From CAYMTR01 sp964393405 (GTDB taxonomy: Bacteria; Bacteroidota; Bacteroidia; Bacteroidales; Prolixibacteraceae), in assembly GCA_964393405.1 (NCBI GenBank), contig CAYMTR010000011.1, positions 21,235 to 85,234 of the forward strand: a DNA stretch of 64,000 nt, given 5' to 3'. Below the pieces are notes generated by a model. It ran no database searches, was not told the origin of the DNA, and saw only the letters and a program-made list of their open reading frames with translations. Positions 8,970 through 17,472 of the stretch are shown here, piece by piece. How positions within the stretch are numbered: position 1 is the first letter of the stretch; the number at the start of each line of letters is the position of its first letter. The position numbers and the translations under genes were made by a program.

Positions 8970-10508
8970 ATGCTTGTAAAAGTTTTTGGAAGTGCAGTTC
9001 ATGGAATAAATGCAACTGCCATTTCTATTGAGGTCACTGCGACACAGGGAATTACTTTTCATATTGTTGGATTGCCTGATAATGCTATAAGGGAAAGCCA
9101 TCAGAGGATAGAATCGGCATTACATGAATTGGGATTTCACTTTCCCAAACGAAAGATAATTATAAACATGGCACCTGCTGATATCCGGAAAGAGGGGACA
9201 GCATACGACCTGCCTATTGCGATTGGAATTCTTGCGGCATCTGAACAGATAAATGCTGAAAATCTGGAGAATTTCATAATTATGGGAGAGTTGTCGTTGG
9301 ATGGGAAATTACAATCAATTAAAGGAGCTTTACCAATTGCAATAAAAGCGAGACAGGACGGTTTTAAGGGATTCATACTTCCAATGGCAAATGCCAAGGA
9401 AGCTGCGGTTGTAGATAAGTTGAAAATTTTTGGAGCAGAATCCCTAAATGAAGTTATTGGTTTCTTTGAAAAGAAACATGTGTTTGAACAAGTTATTGTT
9501 GATACAAAAAAAGAGTTTTTTAAGAATATTGAACATACAGACATTGACTTTAGTGATGTTAAAGGGCAGGAGAATGTAAAAAGGGCACTTGAGATTTCAG
9601 CTGCCGGAGGCCATAATTTATTAATGATTGGACCTCCAGGTTCAGGAAAAACAATGCTTGCAAAAAGGATCCCTTCAATCCTACCACCATTCTCACTGCA
9701 GGAAGCTCTTGAAACAACTAAAATTCATTCAGTTGCAGGTAGACTCAAGTCTGGTACATCTTTAATGGTGCAAAGACCTTTTAGATCTCCTCATCATACA
9801 ATTTCAGAAATTGCCCTCGTAGGGGGAGGAAGTTATCCTCAGCCGGGAGAAATCTCACTTTCTCATAATGGTGTACTATTTCTTGATGAACTACCTGAAT
9901 TTAAAAAATCAGCACTTGAAGTGTTGAGGCAACCGCTTGAAGACCGGAGAATTTCAATATCTAGGTCGAAGTTTTCAGTGGAATATCCGGCAAGTGTGAT
10001 GCTTGTTGCCAGTATGAATCCTTGTCCTTGCGGTTATTATAATCATCCTACTAGAGTATGTGTTTGTGCTCCGGGTGTTGTTGCTAAATATCTGAATAGG
10101 ATATCGGGACCTCTATTAGATCGAATAGATATTCACCTGGAAGTAGTACCTGTAAGTTTCGAAAAAATGCAGAATAAAACAAATGGAGAAGGAAGTAAAG
10201 AAATAAGAATGAGGGTGATAGAAGCAAGATGTATTCAAATGAGGAGGTTTGAAGATTGTGAAGGAGTATACTGTAATGCACAAATGAAATCAAGGCATTT
10301 GCGCATTTTTTCTCAACCAGATTCGGAAGGAACTCTTTTACTAAAAACTGCTATGGAGAAACTTGGATTGTCGGCAAGGGCTTATGACAGAATTCTGAAA
10401 GTGTCAAGGACTATTGCTGATTTGGAAGGAAGTGAAAATATTCAGTCGCATCATATCGCAGAAGCGATTCAGTATCGAAGTCTTGACAGGGAGACATGGG
10501 GGCAATAA
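8970..10508 (+). CDS. comM: YifB/ComM-family Mg-chelatase-like AAA+ ATPase
   Basis: 512 residues from the chosen ATG. A ChlI-like N-terminal domain (MLVKVFGSAVHGINA, typical of the family start) is followed by the AAA+ core with Walker A GPPGSGKT at 221-228 and Walker B-like LFLDELPEF. A cysteine motif CPCGYYNHPTRVCVC follows, and the Mg-chelatase C-terminal domain closes the protein. ComM proteins are hexameric helicases that promote branch migration during natural transformation and recombination. The frame extends upstream to a GTG at 8949, but that codon lies inside the promoter -7 box. No other competence gene is nearby. Confidence 0.93.
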   Translation: MLVKVFGSAVHGINATAISIEVTATQGITFHIVGLPDNAIRESHQRIESALHELGFHFPKRKIIINMAPADIRKEGTAYDLPIAIGILAASEQINAENLENFIIMGELSLDGKLQSIKGALPIAIKARQDGFKGFILPMANAKEAAVVDKLKIFGAESLNEVIGFFEKKHVFEQVIVDTKKEFFKNIEHTDIDFSDVKGQENVKRALEISAAGGHNLLMIGPPGSGKTMLAKRIPSILPPFSLQEALETTKIHSVAGRLKSGTSLMVQRPFRSPHHTISEIALVGGGSYPQPGEISLSHNGVLFLDELPEFKKSALEVLRQPLEDRRISISRSKFSVEYPASVMLVASMNPCPCGYYNHPTRVCVCAPGVVAKYLNRISGPLLDRIDIHLEVVPVSFEKMQNKTNGEGSKEIRMRVIEARCIQMRRFEDCEGVYCNAQMKSRHLRIFSQPDSEGTLLLKTAMEKLGLSARAYDRILKVSRTIADLEGSENIQSHHIAEAIQYRSLDRETWGQ

Positions 10509-10642
10509 TCTGCTAAACGATATAAATGTTTTTATAATTTATTTAAATTTGTTTATTCAGATTTAGAAATTTCAACTCAAACCTGTATAAATGCAAAGAA
10601 TCCTATTTGCAAAAATAAATCGATTATTTAAATATAGAAAAT

Positions 10643-11932
10643 ATGGAACGTCGAGTAATTGGGATTTATGATAAACTCCCTTTCTGGGAAAGTGTTCCGT
10701 TAAGCATTCAACATCTGACTGCAATGTTTGGAGCAACAATTCTTGTACCTGTTTTATTGGGGGTTGATCCAGCAATAACGTTGCTTATGAATGGAATTGG
10801 CACTCTTCTTTACTCGTGGGTAACAAAAGGTGGTATTCCTGCTTACTTAGGTTCAAGTTTTGCTTTTATTGCACCAGTTTTGCTTATTATCAGTAGTTTT
10901 GGTGGAGTTGCTCACGCCCAGTCAGGCTTTATTTTTTTCGGTCTGTTTTTTATAATTATTTCTCTTGTAGTAAAAAAATGGGGAATAAAATGGATTGATG
11001 TACTTATGCCCCCATCAGTAATGGGTGCCGTCGTTGCAATTATCGGACTTGAGTTAGCACCTGTAGCTGCTCAACAGGCAGGACTTATTCCTTGGCCGAC
11101 TGAGGTGGGGAAAATAGTTCAGCCTTTTGTTATAGATAACAAAGTAGTAATAGTTTCAATGATAACTTTATTTACCGGGTTATTCGGTTCTCTTTTATTC
11201 AGGGGGTTTTTGAAAGTAATACCTATACTTATTGCCTTAATTGCTGGATATGCTTTAGCTTTATTTTTGGGGATGGTTGACACAGAGGCTATTCGAAATG
11301 CACCGTGGTTTAAGGTTCCTGATTTTCAAGCACCTGTTTTTAATTTTGATGCGATAATTATAATAGCACCGGCGTGTATTGTTGTTTTAGCTGAGCATAT
11401 AAGTCATTTGATAGTCACTGGTAATATTACAAATTCAAACCTAATGGAGAAACCCGGTCTATATAAATCTCTTATGGGAGACGGTATTAGTAACGTTTTA
11501 TCAGGCTTTACTGGTTCATTGCCTAACACTACTTATGGAGAAAATATTGGAGTAATGGCAATTACCAGAGTATACTCTGTAAGTGTTATCCGTGGAGCAG
11601 CCATTTTTGTTATACTGTTTTCTTTTATCGGAAAAATATCAGCTGCCATATCAACTATTCCCGCAGCAGTTATGGGAGGTATAACTTTATTGCTTTATGG
11701 AGTTATTGCAGTTCAGGGACTAAGAATGTTTGTTGAACAAAAAGTTGATTTCAGCAAGAACATTAATATGGTTCCTTGTGCTATTACCTTTGTAATTGGT
11801 GTTAGTGGGGCAGCAATTAATATTGGAACGGTACAGTTAAAGGGAATGGCTCTTGCTGCTGTAACCGGTATAATTCTTTCATTTGTATTATGGGTATTTT
11901 CTAAAGCAAGGGTTTTAGAAAAAGAAATTTAG
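10643..11932 (+). CDS. uraA: Uracil/xanthine permease (NCS2 family)
   Basis: 429 residues with about 14 hydrophobic segments. The N-terminus PFWESVPLSIQHLTAMFGATILVP-like motif (residues 13-37), the PAYLGSSFAFIAP segment, and the signature region with AEHISHL and GFTGSLPNTTYGENIG match UraA-type uracil:proton symporters. It imports nucleobases across the inner membrane for salvage. A 134-bp gap separates it from comM, and the 3-methyladenine glycosylase gene follows after 21 bp, so the two may share a transcript. Uracil specificity is inferred from overall similarity. Confidence 0.9.
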   Translation: MERRVIGIYDKLPFWESVPLSIQHLTAMFGATILVPVLLGVDPAITLLMNGIGTLLYSWVTKGGIPAYLGSSFAFIAPVLLIISSFGGVAHAQSGFIFFGLFFIIISLVVKKWGIKWIDVLMPPSVMGAVVAIIGLELAPVAAQQAGLIPWPTEVGKIVQPFVIDNKVVIVSMITLFTGLFGSLLFRGFLKVIPILIALIAGYALALFLGMVDTEAIRNAPWFKVPDFQAPVFNFDAIIIIAPACIVVLAEHISHLIVTGNITNSNLMEKPGLYKSLMGDGISNVLSGFTGSLPNTTYGENIGVMAITRVYSVSVIRGAAIFVILFSFIGKISAAISTIPAAVMGGITLLLYGVIAVQGLRMFVEQKVDFSKNINMVPCAITFVIGVSGAAINIGTVQLKGMALAAVTGIILSFVLWVFSKARVLEKEI

Positions 11933-11953
11933 GATTGATGAAAAAATGATATT

Positions 11954-12469
11954 GTGGAAATAATAAGATTGAATGATTCTTTTTTTAAGAGGGATGTATT
12001 GGAAGTTGCTCCGGAACTAATTGGTAAATTGATTGTAAGGAAGTTTGATTCAGGAGAAATAAAAAAGTACCGAATTATTGAAACTGAAGCATATCGTGGG
12101 GAAGAAGACTTGGGATGTCATGCTTCCAAAGGTCGAACAACCCGTACCGGAGTAATGTATGAGCCAGGGGGCAAGATATACGTATATCTGATTTATGGAA
12201 TATATTGGCTATTAAATATTGTAACTGGTAATAAGGACAATCCTGAAGCTGTATTGATAAGAAGTGCAGAGGATTTTTCCGGTCCCGGGAAAATAGGGAA
12301 AGGACTTAAACTCGACAAGACTTTTTATGGTGAAGATATTTCAACATCCTCCCGAATTTGGATTGAAGATGATGGTACTGTTCCCAAAATAAAGACTAGC
12401 TTCAGAATTGGCATAGAATATGCTGGAAAAGAATGGGCAGAAAAACCTTGGAGATATATCAATGTTTAA
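11954..12469 (+). CDS. DNA-3-methyladenine glycosylase (Mpg/AAG family)
   Basis: 171 residues, slightly short for the family. It removes alkylated purines in base-excision repair. The diagnostic block ETEAYRGEEDLGCHASKGRTTR (the glutamate of ETEAY activates water) and the DNA-intercalating-loop region VYLIYGIYWLLNIV are present, as is the SGPGKIGKGL-like segment (GPGKIGKGLKLD). The start is GTG at 11954: an in-frame TGA at 11939-11941 closes the upstream frame and no ATG lies between. The C-terminus is complete (PWRYINV), matching the typical 'PWRF' ending. Confidence 0.9.
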   Translation: MEIIRLNDSFFKRDVLEVAPELIGKLIVRKFDSGEIKKYRIIETEAYRGEEDLGCHASKGRTTRTGVMYEPGGKIYVYLIYGIYWLLNIVTGNKDNPEAVLIRSAEDFSGPGKIGKGLKLDKTFYGEDISTSSRIWIEDDGTVPKIKTSFRIGIEYAGKEWAEKPWRYINV

Positions 12470-12512
12470 ATATTCAATTACATTCACATTCTGAAAGTTA
12501 TTAATAAAGTTT

Positions 12513-12529
12513 AAGATTTTTTAAATCTT
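12513..12529 (+). terminator. Weak AT-rich hairpin after the glycosylase gene
   Basis: A 7-bp inverted repeat (AAGATTT/AAATCTT) with a 3-base loop, followed by ATTTTAG, 43 bases after the stop. All but two pairs are A-T, so termination strength is doubtful. Confidence 0.25.
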
Positions 12530-12546
12530 ATTTTAGTTTGAATTGT

Positions 12547-12554
12547 TATTTTTG
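12547..12554 (+). promoter_or_regulatory. -7 box (TATTTTTG) for the S41 protease gene
   Basis: An exact TAnnTTTG match 37 bases upstream of the ATG at 12592. No clear TTTG at the expected -33 distance. Confidence 0.45.
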
Positions 12555-12591
12555 CTAACTCAATTTTTTAAGATACACAAACAATAGATAA

Positions 12592-14259
12592 ATGAAAAGA
12601 TTTAATAAAAGAGCCATAATTATTGTATCAGCGCTTATTGTTTCGGGATTTGTTTTGATGGGACTGAGAAACGTTGACAATAAAAACTTCGAAATTGCCA
12701 AAAATCTTGATATATATTTTTCGTTATTCCGTGAATTAAACACATTCTATGTTGATGAAGTAGATCCAGGGAAACTGGTTAAGGAAAGCATTGACGAAAT
12801 GCTTTCATCACTAGATCCATACACCAACTATATTCCGGAAAGTGATATTGAAGACTTCAGATTTATGACAACCGGTGAGTATGGAGGAATAGGAGCTCTG
12901 ATAAGCAAGCATGGTGATGATATTATCATTTCAGAACCATACGAAGGTTTTCCTGCATATAAATCAGGACTTATGGCAGGAGATATTATCCAAGAGGTCG
13001 CCGGTAAATCTACTACAAAAATGACTACTGAAGATGTAAGCAACTTGCTTAAAGGCTCAGCAGGTCAAATTGTTAGTTTGAAAGTTAAAAGGTATGGTCA
13101 GAAAAAACCAATAGATATAGACATTTTGAGAGAAAAGATTGTTATTGAACCAATAAGCTATTCGGGTATGCTTAATGACGAAATTGGTTATATACATCTT
13201 TCAAACTTTACAAAGGATTGTTCCGAAAAAGTCAAGAAAGCGTTACTAGACTTAAAAGAGGCCAAAGGTGCAAAGAAAATAATACTTGATTTAAGAGGGA
13301 ATCCCGGAGGTTTATTGATGGAATCTGTAAACCTCTGCAACTTATTTATTGACAAGGATCTTGAAGTTGTAAGTACCAAAGGTAAAGTTTCACAGTGGGA
13401 TAAGGTGTATAAGACTACCGGCAATCCTGTTGATACAGAGATTCCCTTAGTCGTACTTGTAAACAGAGGTTCAGCGTCTGCTTCTGAAATTGTATCAGGA
13501 ACCATGCAGGATTTGGATAGAGCTATTGTAATTGGTACCCGAACGTTTGGTAAAGGATTGGTGCAGACGACAAGAGACTTAAGTTATAACACTAAATTAA
13601 AAGTTACTACTGCGAAATATTACATTCCCAGTGGTCGATGCATTCAGGCTGTTGATTATTCTCACAGGAATGAAGATGGTAGCGTTGGTCATATTCCTGA
13701 TTCTTTAATAAGTGAATTCTCAACAAAGAACGGAAGAAAGGTTTATGATGGAGGAGGAATTGTTCCAGACATTAAAGTTGAAGACAAAGAAATAAGTGAT
13801 TTATCGTTCAGCCTTATCAGCAAATTTATGTTCTTTGATTATGCAACAAAGTTCAGGTCTGAAAATGAAAAAATAGTAGCTGTTACTGAGTTTAATATTT
13901 CTGATCAGACATATAACGATTTCATTACTTTCGTCAAAAGCAATAATTTCTCTTATACTACAGATACCCAGAATAAATTGGCAGAATTAAAGAAGTTGGC
14001 AGAGAAAGATAAGTATCTTGACATAGTAGAAGCTGAATTGGCCGAGCTCGAAAAGAAACTTACTCCTGACCTTGACAGGGATATGAATAAATTCAAAAAT
14101 GAAATTACAGAACTTTTAAAAGGAGAAATTGTTTCTAGGTATTATTATCAGATCGGTTCAGTAATATCTTCTATTCAGGATGATGAATGTGTTACTAAAG
14201 CAATTGGAATTTTATCTGACAGTTTAGAATATAGAAATATCCTGACCATTAAGAAATAA
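12592..14259 (+). CDS. S41-family C-terminal processing peptidase (CtpA/Prc type)
   Basis: 555 residues. An N-terminal membrane anchor or uncleaved signal (8-25) is followed by the small N-terminal helical domain, a PDZ domain (about 95-175) and the S41 core. The Ser/Lys dyad is S296 in GSASASEI and K321 in TFGKGLVQ, with the family's typical 25-residue spacing. It cleaves envelope proteins in the periplasm from their C-termini. The last 130 residues form a charged, helical extension common in Bacteroidota CTPs. Substrates are unknown. It has its own promoter and is probably monocistronic. Confidence 0.93.
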   Translation: MKRFNKRAIIIVSALIVSGFVLMGLRNVDNKNFEIAKNLDIYFSLFRELNTFYVDEVDPGKLVKESIDEMLSSLDPYTNYIPESDIEDFRFMTTGEYGGIGALISKHGDDIIISEPYEGFPAYKSGLMAGDIIQEVAGKSTTKMTTEDVSNLLKGSAGQIVSLKVKRYGQKKPIDIDILREKIVIEPISYSGMLNDEIGYIHLSNFTKDCSEKVKKALLDLKEAKGAKKIILDLRGNPGGLLMESVNLCNLFIDKDLEVVSTKGKVSQWDKVYKTTGNPVDTEIPLVVLVNRGSASASEIVSGTMQDLDRAIVIGTRTFGKGLVQTTRDLSYNTKLKVTTAKYYIPSGRCIQAVDYSHRNEDGSVGHIPDSLISEFSTKNGRKVYDGGGIVPDIKVEDKEISDLSFSLISKFMFFDYATKFRSENEKIVAVTEFNISDQTYNDFITFVKSNNFSYTTDTQNKLAELKKLAEKDKYLDIVEAELAELEKKLTPDLDRDMNKFKNEITELLKGEIVSRYYYQIGSVISSIQDDECVTKAIGILSDSLEYRNILTIKK

Positions 14260-14345
14260 GTCCATTAATCCTTTTCTTTTAAGTGTTTTACCGATAGAAA
14301 TTTGCTGTTTGCAACTTTTGAATTCTTTGTGTAACATTTATAATA

Positions 14346-14353
14346 TACTTTCG
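14346..14353 (+). promoter_or_regulatory. Putative promoter of the first GIN-domain lipoprotein (TTTG-N16-TACTTTCG)
   Basis: TACTTTCG matches 7 of 8 positions of TAnnTTTG. A TTTG at 14326-14329 sits 16 bases upstream, close to the -33 element distance. The ATG follows at 14398. Confidence 0.35.
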
Positions 14354-14397
14354 TCAATTGAGTAATTCACAGACGAAAATAATTTAAATTAAATGTT

Positions 14398-15120
14398 ATG
14401 AGTAAGATAAACCTATTGTTGTTGTTTACCATCCCTTTCTTAGTTTCATGTGACATAAAGGCTGATAACTGGATTAATTCCAGGAGAGGGAATGGTGAAG
14501 TTATTAAGGAGACCCGCAAAGTTGTCTCTTTCGATGGAATTAAAGCTAGTACCGGTATTAATGTATATTTGTTCCAGGGTGATGAAGAAAAGGTTGTTGT
14601 GGAAGCAGATGAAAATATAATCGAATGCATCATTACTGAAGTTAAAGGTTCAACTTTAAAATGCTATGTAGATTGTAATATCAGAAGGGCAACTAAGATG
14701 AACGTTTATGTTAACTATAAGAGTTTGAATTCCATAAGTGCAAACTCAGGTTCTGATGTATACGGTGAAACGATGTTAAGCACAGACCAACTTAATATTA
14801 ACGTTAACAGTGGGGCAGATGTAAAAGTAAAAATCGATGCCAAAGAAGTGTTCTGTGACGTTTCAAGTGGCTCAGATGCAACTATTGAAGGCACGACAGA
14901 TTATTTTAAGGGTAGGGCCAGTTCAGGTGCTGATATTAAAGCATTAGGATTAAAAGCAAAAACCTGCGATCTTAATTCATCAAGTGCCGGAGATATAAGA
15001 GTTACTGTCACCGAAAAAGTAATAGCCGATGCTTCGAGTGGTGGAGATATTATTTATTCAGGAAATCCTGAAATAGAACATATTTCATCATCGTCGGGAG
15101 GAGAAGTCAGGAATAAATAA
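14398..15120 (+). CDS. Head-GIN domain (DUF2807) lipoprotein
   Basis: 240 residues. A lipoprotein signal ends at Cys18 (lipobox LVSC). After it comes a DUF2807 'putative auto-transporter adhesin, head GIN' beta-helix: the entry motif VVSFDGIKASTGINVYLFQGDEEKVVVE is split over about 42-70. Short repeats follow, rich in S-G-A/S-D (SANSGSD, NSGADVKV, SSGSDATIEG, SSGADIKA, SSSGGE), each one turn of a right-handed beta-solenoid. An outer-membrane-facing lipoprotein is likely; its function is unknown. A paralog lies at 61600-62388. Confidence 0.85.
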   Translation: MSKINLLLLFTIPFLVSCDIKADNWINSRRGNGEVIKETRKVVSFDGIKASTGINVYLFQGDEEKVVVEADENIIECIITEVKGSTLKCYVDCNIRRATKMNVYVNYKSLNSISANSGSDVYGETMLSTDQLNINVNSGADVKVKIDAKEVFCDVSSGSDATIEGTTDYFKGRASSGADIKALGLKAKTCDLNSSSAGDIRVTVTEKVIADASSGGDIIYSGNPEIEHISSSSGGEVRNK

Positions 15121-15205
15121 AACATGTAAAGAACAGCTCCCTTTATCTAATTGTTAACTTGTTATAAGAATCTTTGATACTTATTTTTAATGTTAAAAAA
15201 GGGTT

Positions 15206-15213
15206 TATTTTTG
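15206..15213 (+). promoter_or_regulatory. -7 box (TATTTTTG) for mdh
   Basis: An exact TAnnTTTG match 42 bases upstream of the mdh ATG. No good -33 element at the usual spacing. Confidence 0.45.
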
Positions 15214-15255
15214 TGTCCTTGAAAAATTACTAATAAGAAAAAAACAAGATTAAGT

Positions 15256-16191
15256 ATGAAAGTTACAGTTGTTGGAGCAGGGAATGTGGGAGCAACATGC
15301 GCCCAAGTAATTGCTGAAAAGGGTATCGTTAATGAAGTTGTTTTACTTGATATCAAAGAGGGGATTGCTGAAGGTAAATCTTTGGACTTATGGCAAACTG
15401 CCCCGATTAACTACTATGATACAAGAATTACGGGTTCTACAAATGATTACGAGAAAACTGCAGGATCAGAAGTAGTTGTTATTACCTCAGGTGTACCTCG
15501 TAAGCCCGGAATGAGCAGGGATGACTTAATTTCAATTAATGCAGGTATTGTTAAAAGTGTTACTGAAAACATTGTAAAATATTCACCGGATGCAAAAATA
15601 ATCATAGTGTCAAATCCTTTAGATGTTATGACCTATGTTGCATTTTTAGCTTCTAAGAAATCAAAAAATCAAGTTTTTGGAATGGCAGGTATTCTCGATA
15701 CCGCTCGTTATCGTGCATTCTTAGCTGAAGCTCTTGATGTAAATCCAAAAGATATTCAGGCGATGTTACTTGGTGGACATGGTGATACTATGGTTCCGCT
15801 ACCACGCTATACAACAGTTTCAGGTATACCTGTAACAGAATTGATCGGAGAAGATAAATTGAATGCAATTATTGACAGGACAAAGAAAGGTGGAGGTGAA
15901 TTGGTTAACCTGATGGGAACTTCTGCATGGTATGCTCCGGGTTCAGCAGCTGCGCAAATGGTTGAAGCAATTGTTCTGGATCAAAAAAGGATATTCCCGG
16001 TTTGCGCATTTCTTCAAGGTGAATACGGACTTAACGATATCTACGTTGGAGTACCTGTTAAGCTAGGGAAAAATGGTATTGAGCAAATTATTGAATTAAA
16101 ACTCAATTCAGACGAAAAGTCATTACTTGACTCTTCTGCAGCAGCAGTTAAAGATGTTATGAATGTTTTAGATGACATGAAACTTTTTTAA
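15256..16191 (+). CDS. mdh: Malate dehydrogenase
   Basis: 311 residues of the LDH-like MDH type. The NAD-binding GAGNVGATCA is at 8-17, the acidic residue that selects NAD follows in LLDIKEG, and the substrate-binding arginines are in GVPRKPGMSRDDL. The catalytic His lies in LGGHGDTMVPLPRY. It interconverts malate and oxaloacetate in the cytosol (reductive or oxidative TCA branch). It is flanked by its own promoter box and a strong terminator, so it appears monocistronic. Confidence 0.97.
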   Translation: MKVTVVGAGNVGATCAQVIAEKGIVNEVVLLDIKEGIAEGKSLDLWQTAPINYYDTRITGSTNDYEKTAGSEVVVITSGVPRKPGMSRDDLISINAGIVKSVTENIVKYSPDAKIIIVSNPLDVMTYVAFLASKKSKNQVFGMAGILDTARYRAFLAEALDVNPKDIQAMLLGGHGDTMVPLPRYTTVSGIPVTELIGEDKLNAIIDRTKKGGGELVNLMGTSAWYAPGSAAAQMVEAIVLDQKRIFPVCAFLQGEYGLNDIYVGVPVKLGKNGIEQIIELKLNSDEKSLLDSSAAAVKDVMNVLDDMKLF

Positions 16192-16210
16192 TGTAAAGAT
16201 AAATCGACAA

Positions 16211-16245
16211 AAAAGGCTGAATCAAATAGATTCAGCCTTTTTTTA
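16211..16245 (+). terminator. Strong intrinsic terminator after mdh
   Basis: A 12-13-bp stem (AAAGGCTGAATC / GATTCAGCCTTT) with a 5-base loop and a T-tract. It starts 20 bases after the mdh stop. A-tracts on the other side could also let it serve the convergent guanylyltransferase gene. Confidence 0.85.
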
Positions 16246-16260
16246 TGATTGAAACTCTTT

Positions 16261-17349
16261 TTAAATATACTGATCTCCTTTTGAAATCTTAACATCATTA
16301 ACAAATTGTCTTATTTGTTGTTCATCCTCTTTTTTGCATATTAGGAGTATGTCATCAGCTTCTACAACAATATGATCTGTAAGTCCTTGTATGACGACAA
16401 GCTTTTCGTCGCTCATATTGACTATGCAGTTTTTGGTGTCATAAAGTTTAATATTCTTTCCTTTGATGGCGTTGCCTGCATTATCTTTCTCTGAATTGTC
16501 CCATAGGGATCCCCAAGTTCCTAAATCACTCCAACCAAAGTCAGAACACAATACATAAACGTTACTTGCCTTCTCCATAATGCCATAGTCTATCGATATG
16601 TTAGGGCATTCTGAGTATGCTTTACTAAGAAAGGCTTGTTCTTCGCGGGTGTAATAATATTTTTCTCCTTTGCTGAAAAGGTCATTAACTTCAGGAAGAT
16701 ATTTCTCAAAAGCAGAAATTATAGAATTCAGTGACCATAAGAAGATGCCGGAGTTCCAATAAAATTCACCACTTTCTAAAAATACCCGGGCCATTTTTAA
16801 GTCAGGCTTTTCAGTAAATGTTTTCACTTTATAAAGATTGTCTATTTCTTTATTGTTAACCGAATCGTTTACTTGAATATACCCGTAACCTGTTTCAGGT
16901 CTGTTAGGAGTGATACCGAGTGTTAATAAGGCATTTTCCCTATTGATGAATTCAAGTCCGTTTTTTAGTTGAGAAATGAATTCATCTTCTTTAGTTATAA
17001 GATGGTCAGAAGGGGCAACAATAATACTTGCCTTTTTATTTTTCTTTTTAATTTTATGACAAGCGTAAGCAATACATGGAGCAGTATTTCTCCTCATCGG
17101 TTCACTTAAAACCTGATCTTCTGTAAGGCCAGGAAGTTGTTCCAATACAAGATCCTTATAGTCGAGATTTGTAACAACTAGAAAATTTTCGGGAGGGCAT
17201 ATTTTTTTTAACCTTCTGAAAGTTTGTTGTATTAAAGTTTCACCTGTTCCAAGTATATCTATAAACTGTTTTGGTCTAGAAGATTTGCTTAATGGCCAAA
17301 AACGGCTTCCAATACCACCAGCCATAATAACACAAAAAATTTCATTCAT
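16261..17349 (-). CDS. Mannose-1-phosphate guanylyltransferase (GDP-mannose pyrophosphorylase)
   Basis: 362 residues: the nucleotidyltransferase domain only, without the phosphomannose-isomerase half found in ManC/AlgA fusions. The signature MAGGIGSRFWPLS-x4-PKQF is at 9-30, the mannose-binding FTEKP near 173-177, and YGYIQ and YGIMEK motifs are present. It makes GDP-mannose from GTP and mannose-1-phosphate for surface glycans, which fits the T9SS and O-glycosylation context. It is downstream of porX on the same strand but separated from it by a terminator. Confidence 0.93.
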   Translation of the reverse strand: MNEIFCVIMAGGIGSRFWPLSKSSRPKQFIDILGTGETLIQQTFRRLKKICPPENFLVVTNLDYKDLVLEQLPGLTEDQVLSEPMRRNTAPCIAYACHKIKKKNKKASIIVAPSDHLITKEDEFISQLKNGLEFINRENALLTLGITPNRPETGYGYIQVNDSVNNKEIDNLYKVKTFTEKPDLKMARVFLESGEFYWNSGIFLWSLNSIISAFEKYLPEVNDLFSKGEKYYYTREEQAFLSKAYSECPNISIDYGIMEKASNVYVLCSDFGWSDLGTWGSLWDNSEKDNAGNAIKGKNIKLYDTKNCIVNMSDEKLVVIQGLTDHIVVEADDILLICKKEDEQQIRQFVNDVKISKGDQYI

Positions 17350-17404
17350 TTCAAAGGATGTTTTGGTTAATGAACTGCGAATATAAAACTATTAAATATA
17401 ATGG

Positions 17405-17434
17405 CAAAAAAAGACCGTCTAAAACAGACGGTCT
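17405..17434 (-). terminator. Intrinsic terminator after porX
   Basis: An 8-bp GC-rich stem (GACCGTCT/AGACGGTC at 17413-17420 and 17426-17433). On the reverse strand it is followed by a run of seven T. It lies 39 bases after the porX stop. Confidence 0.8.
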
Positions 17435-17472
17435 GTGGGATGATTAAGAGTCAATAAGGCATTTAAGCCTTT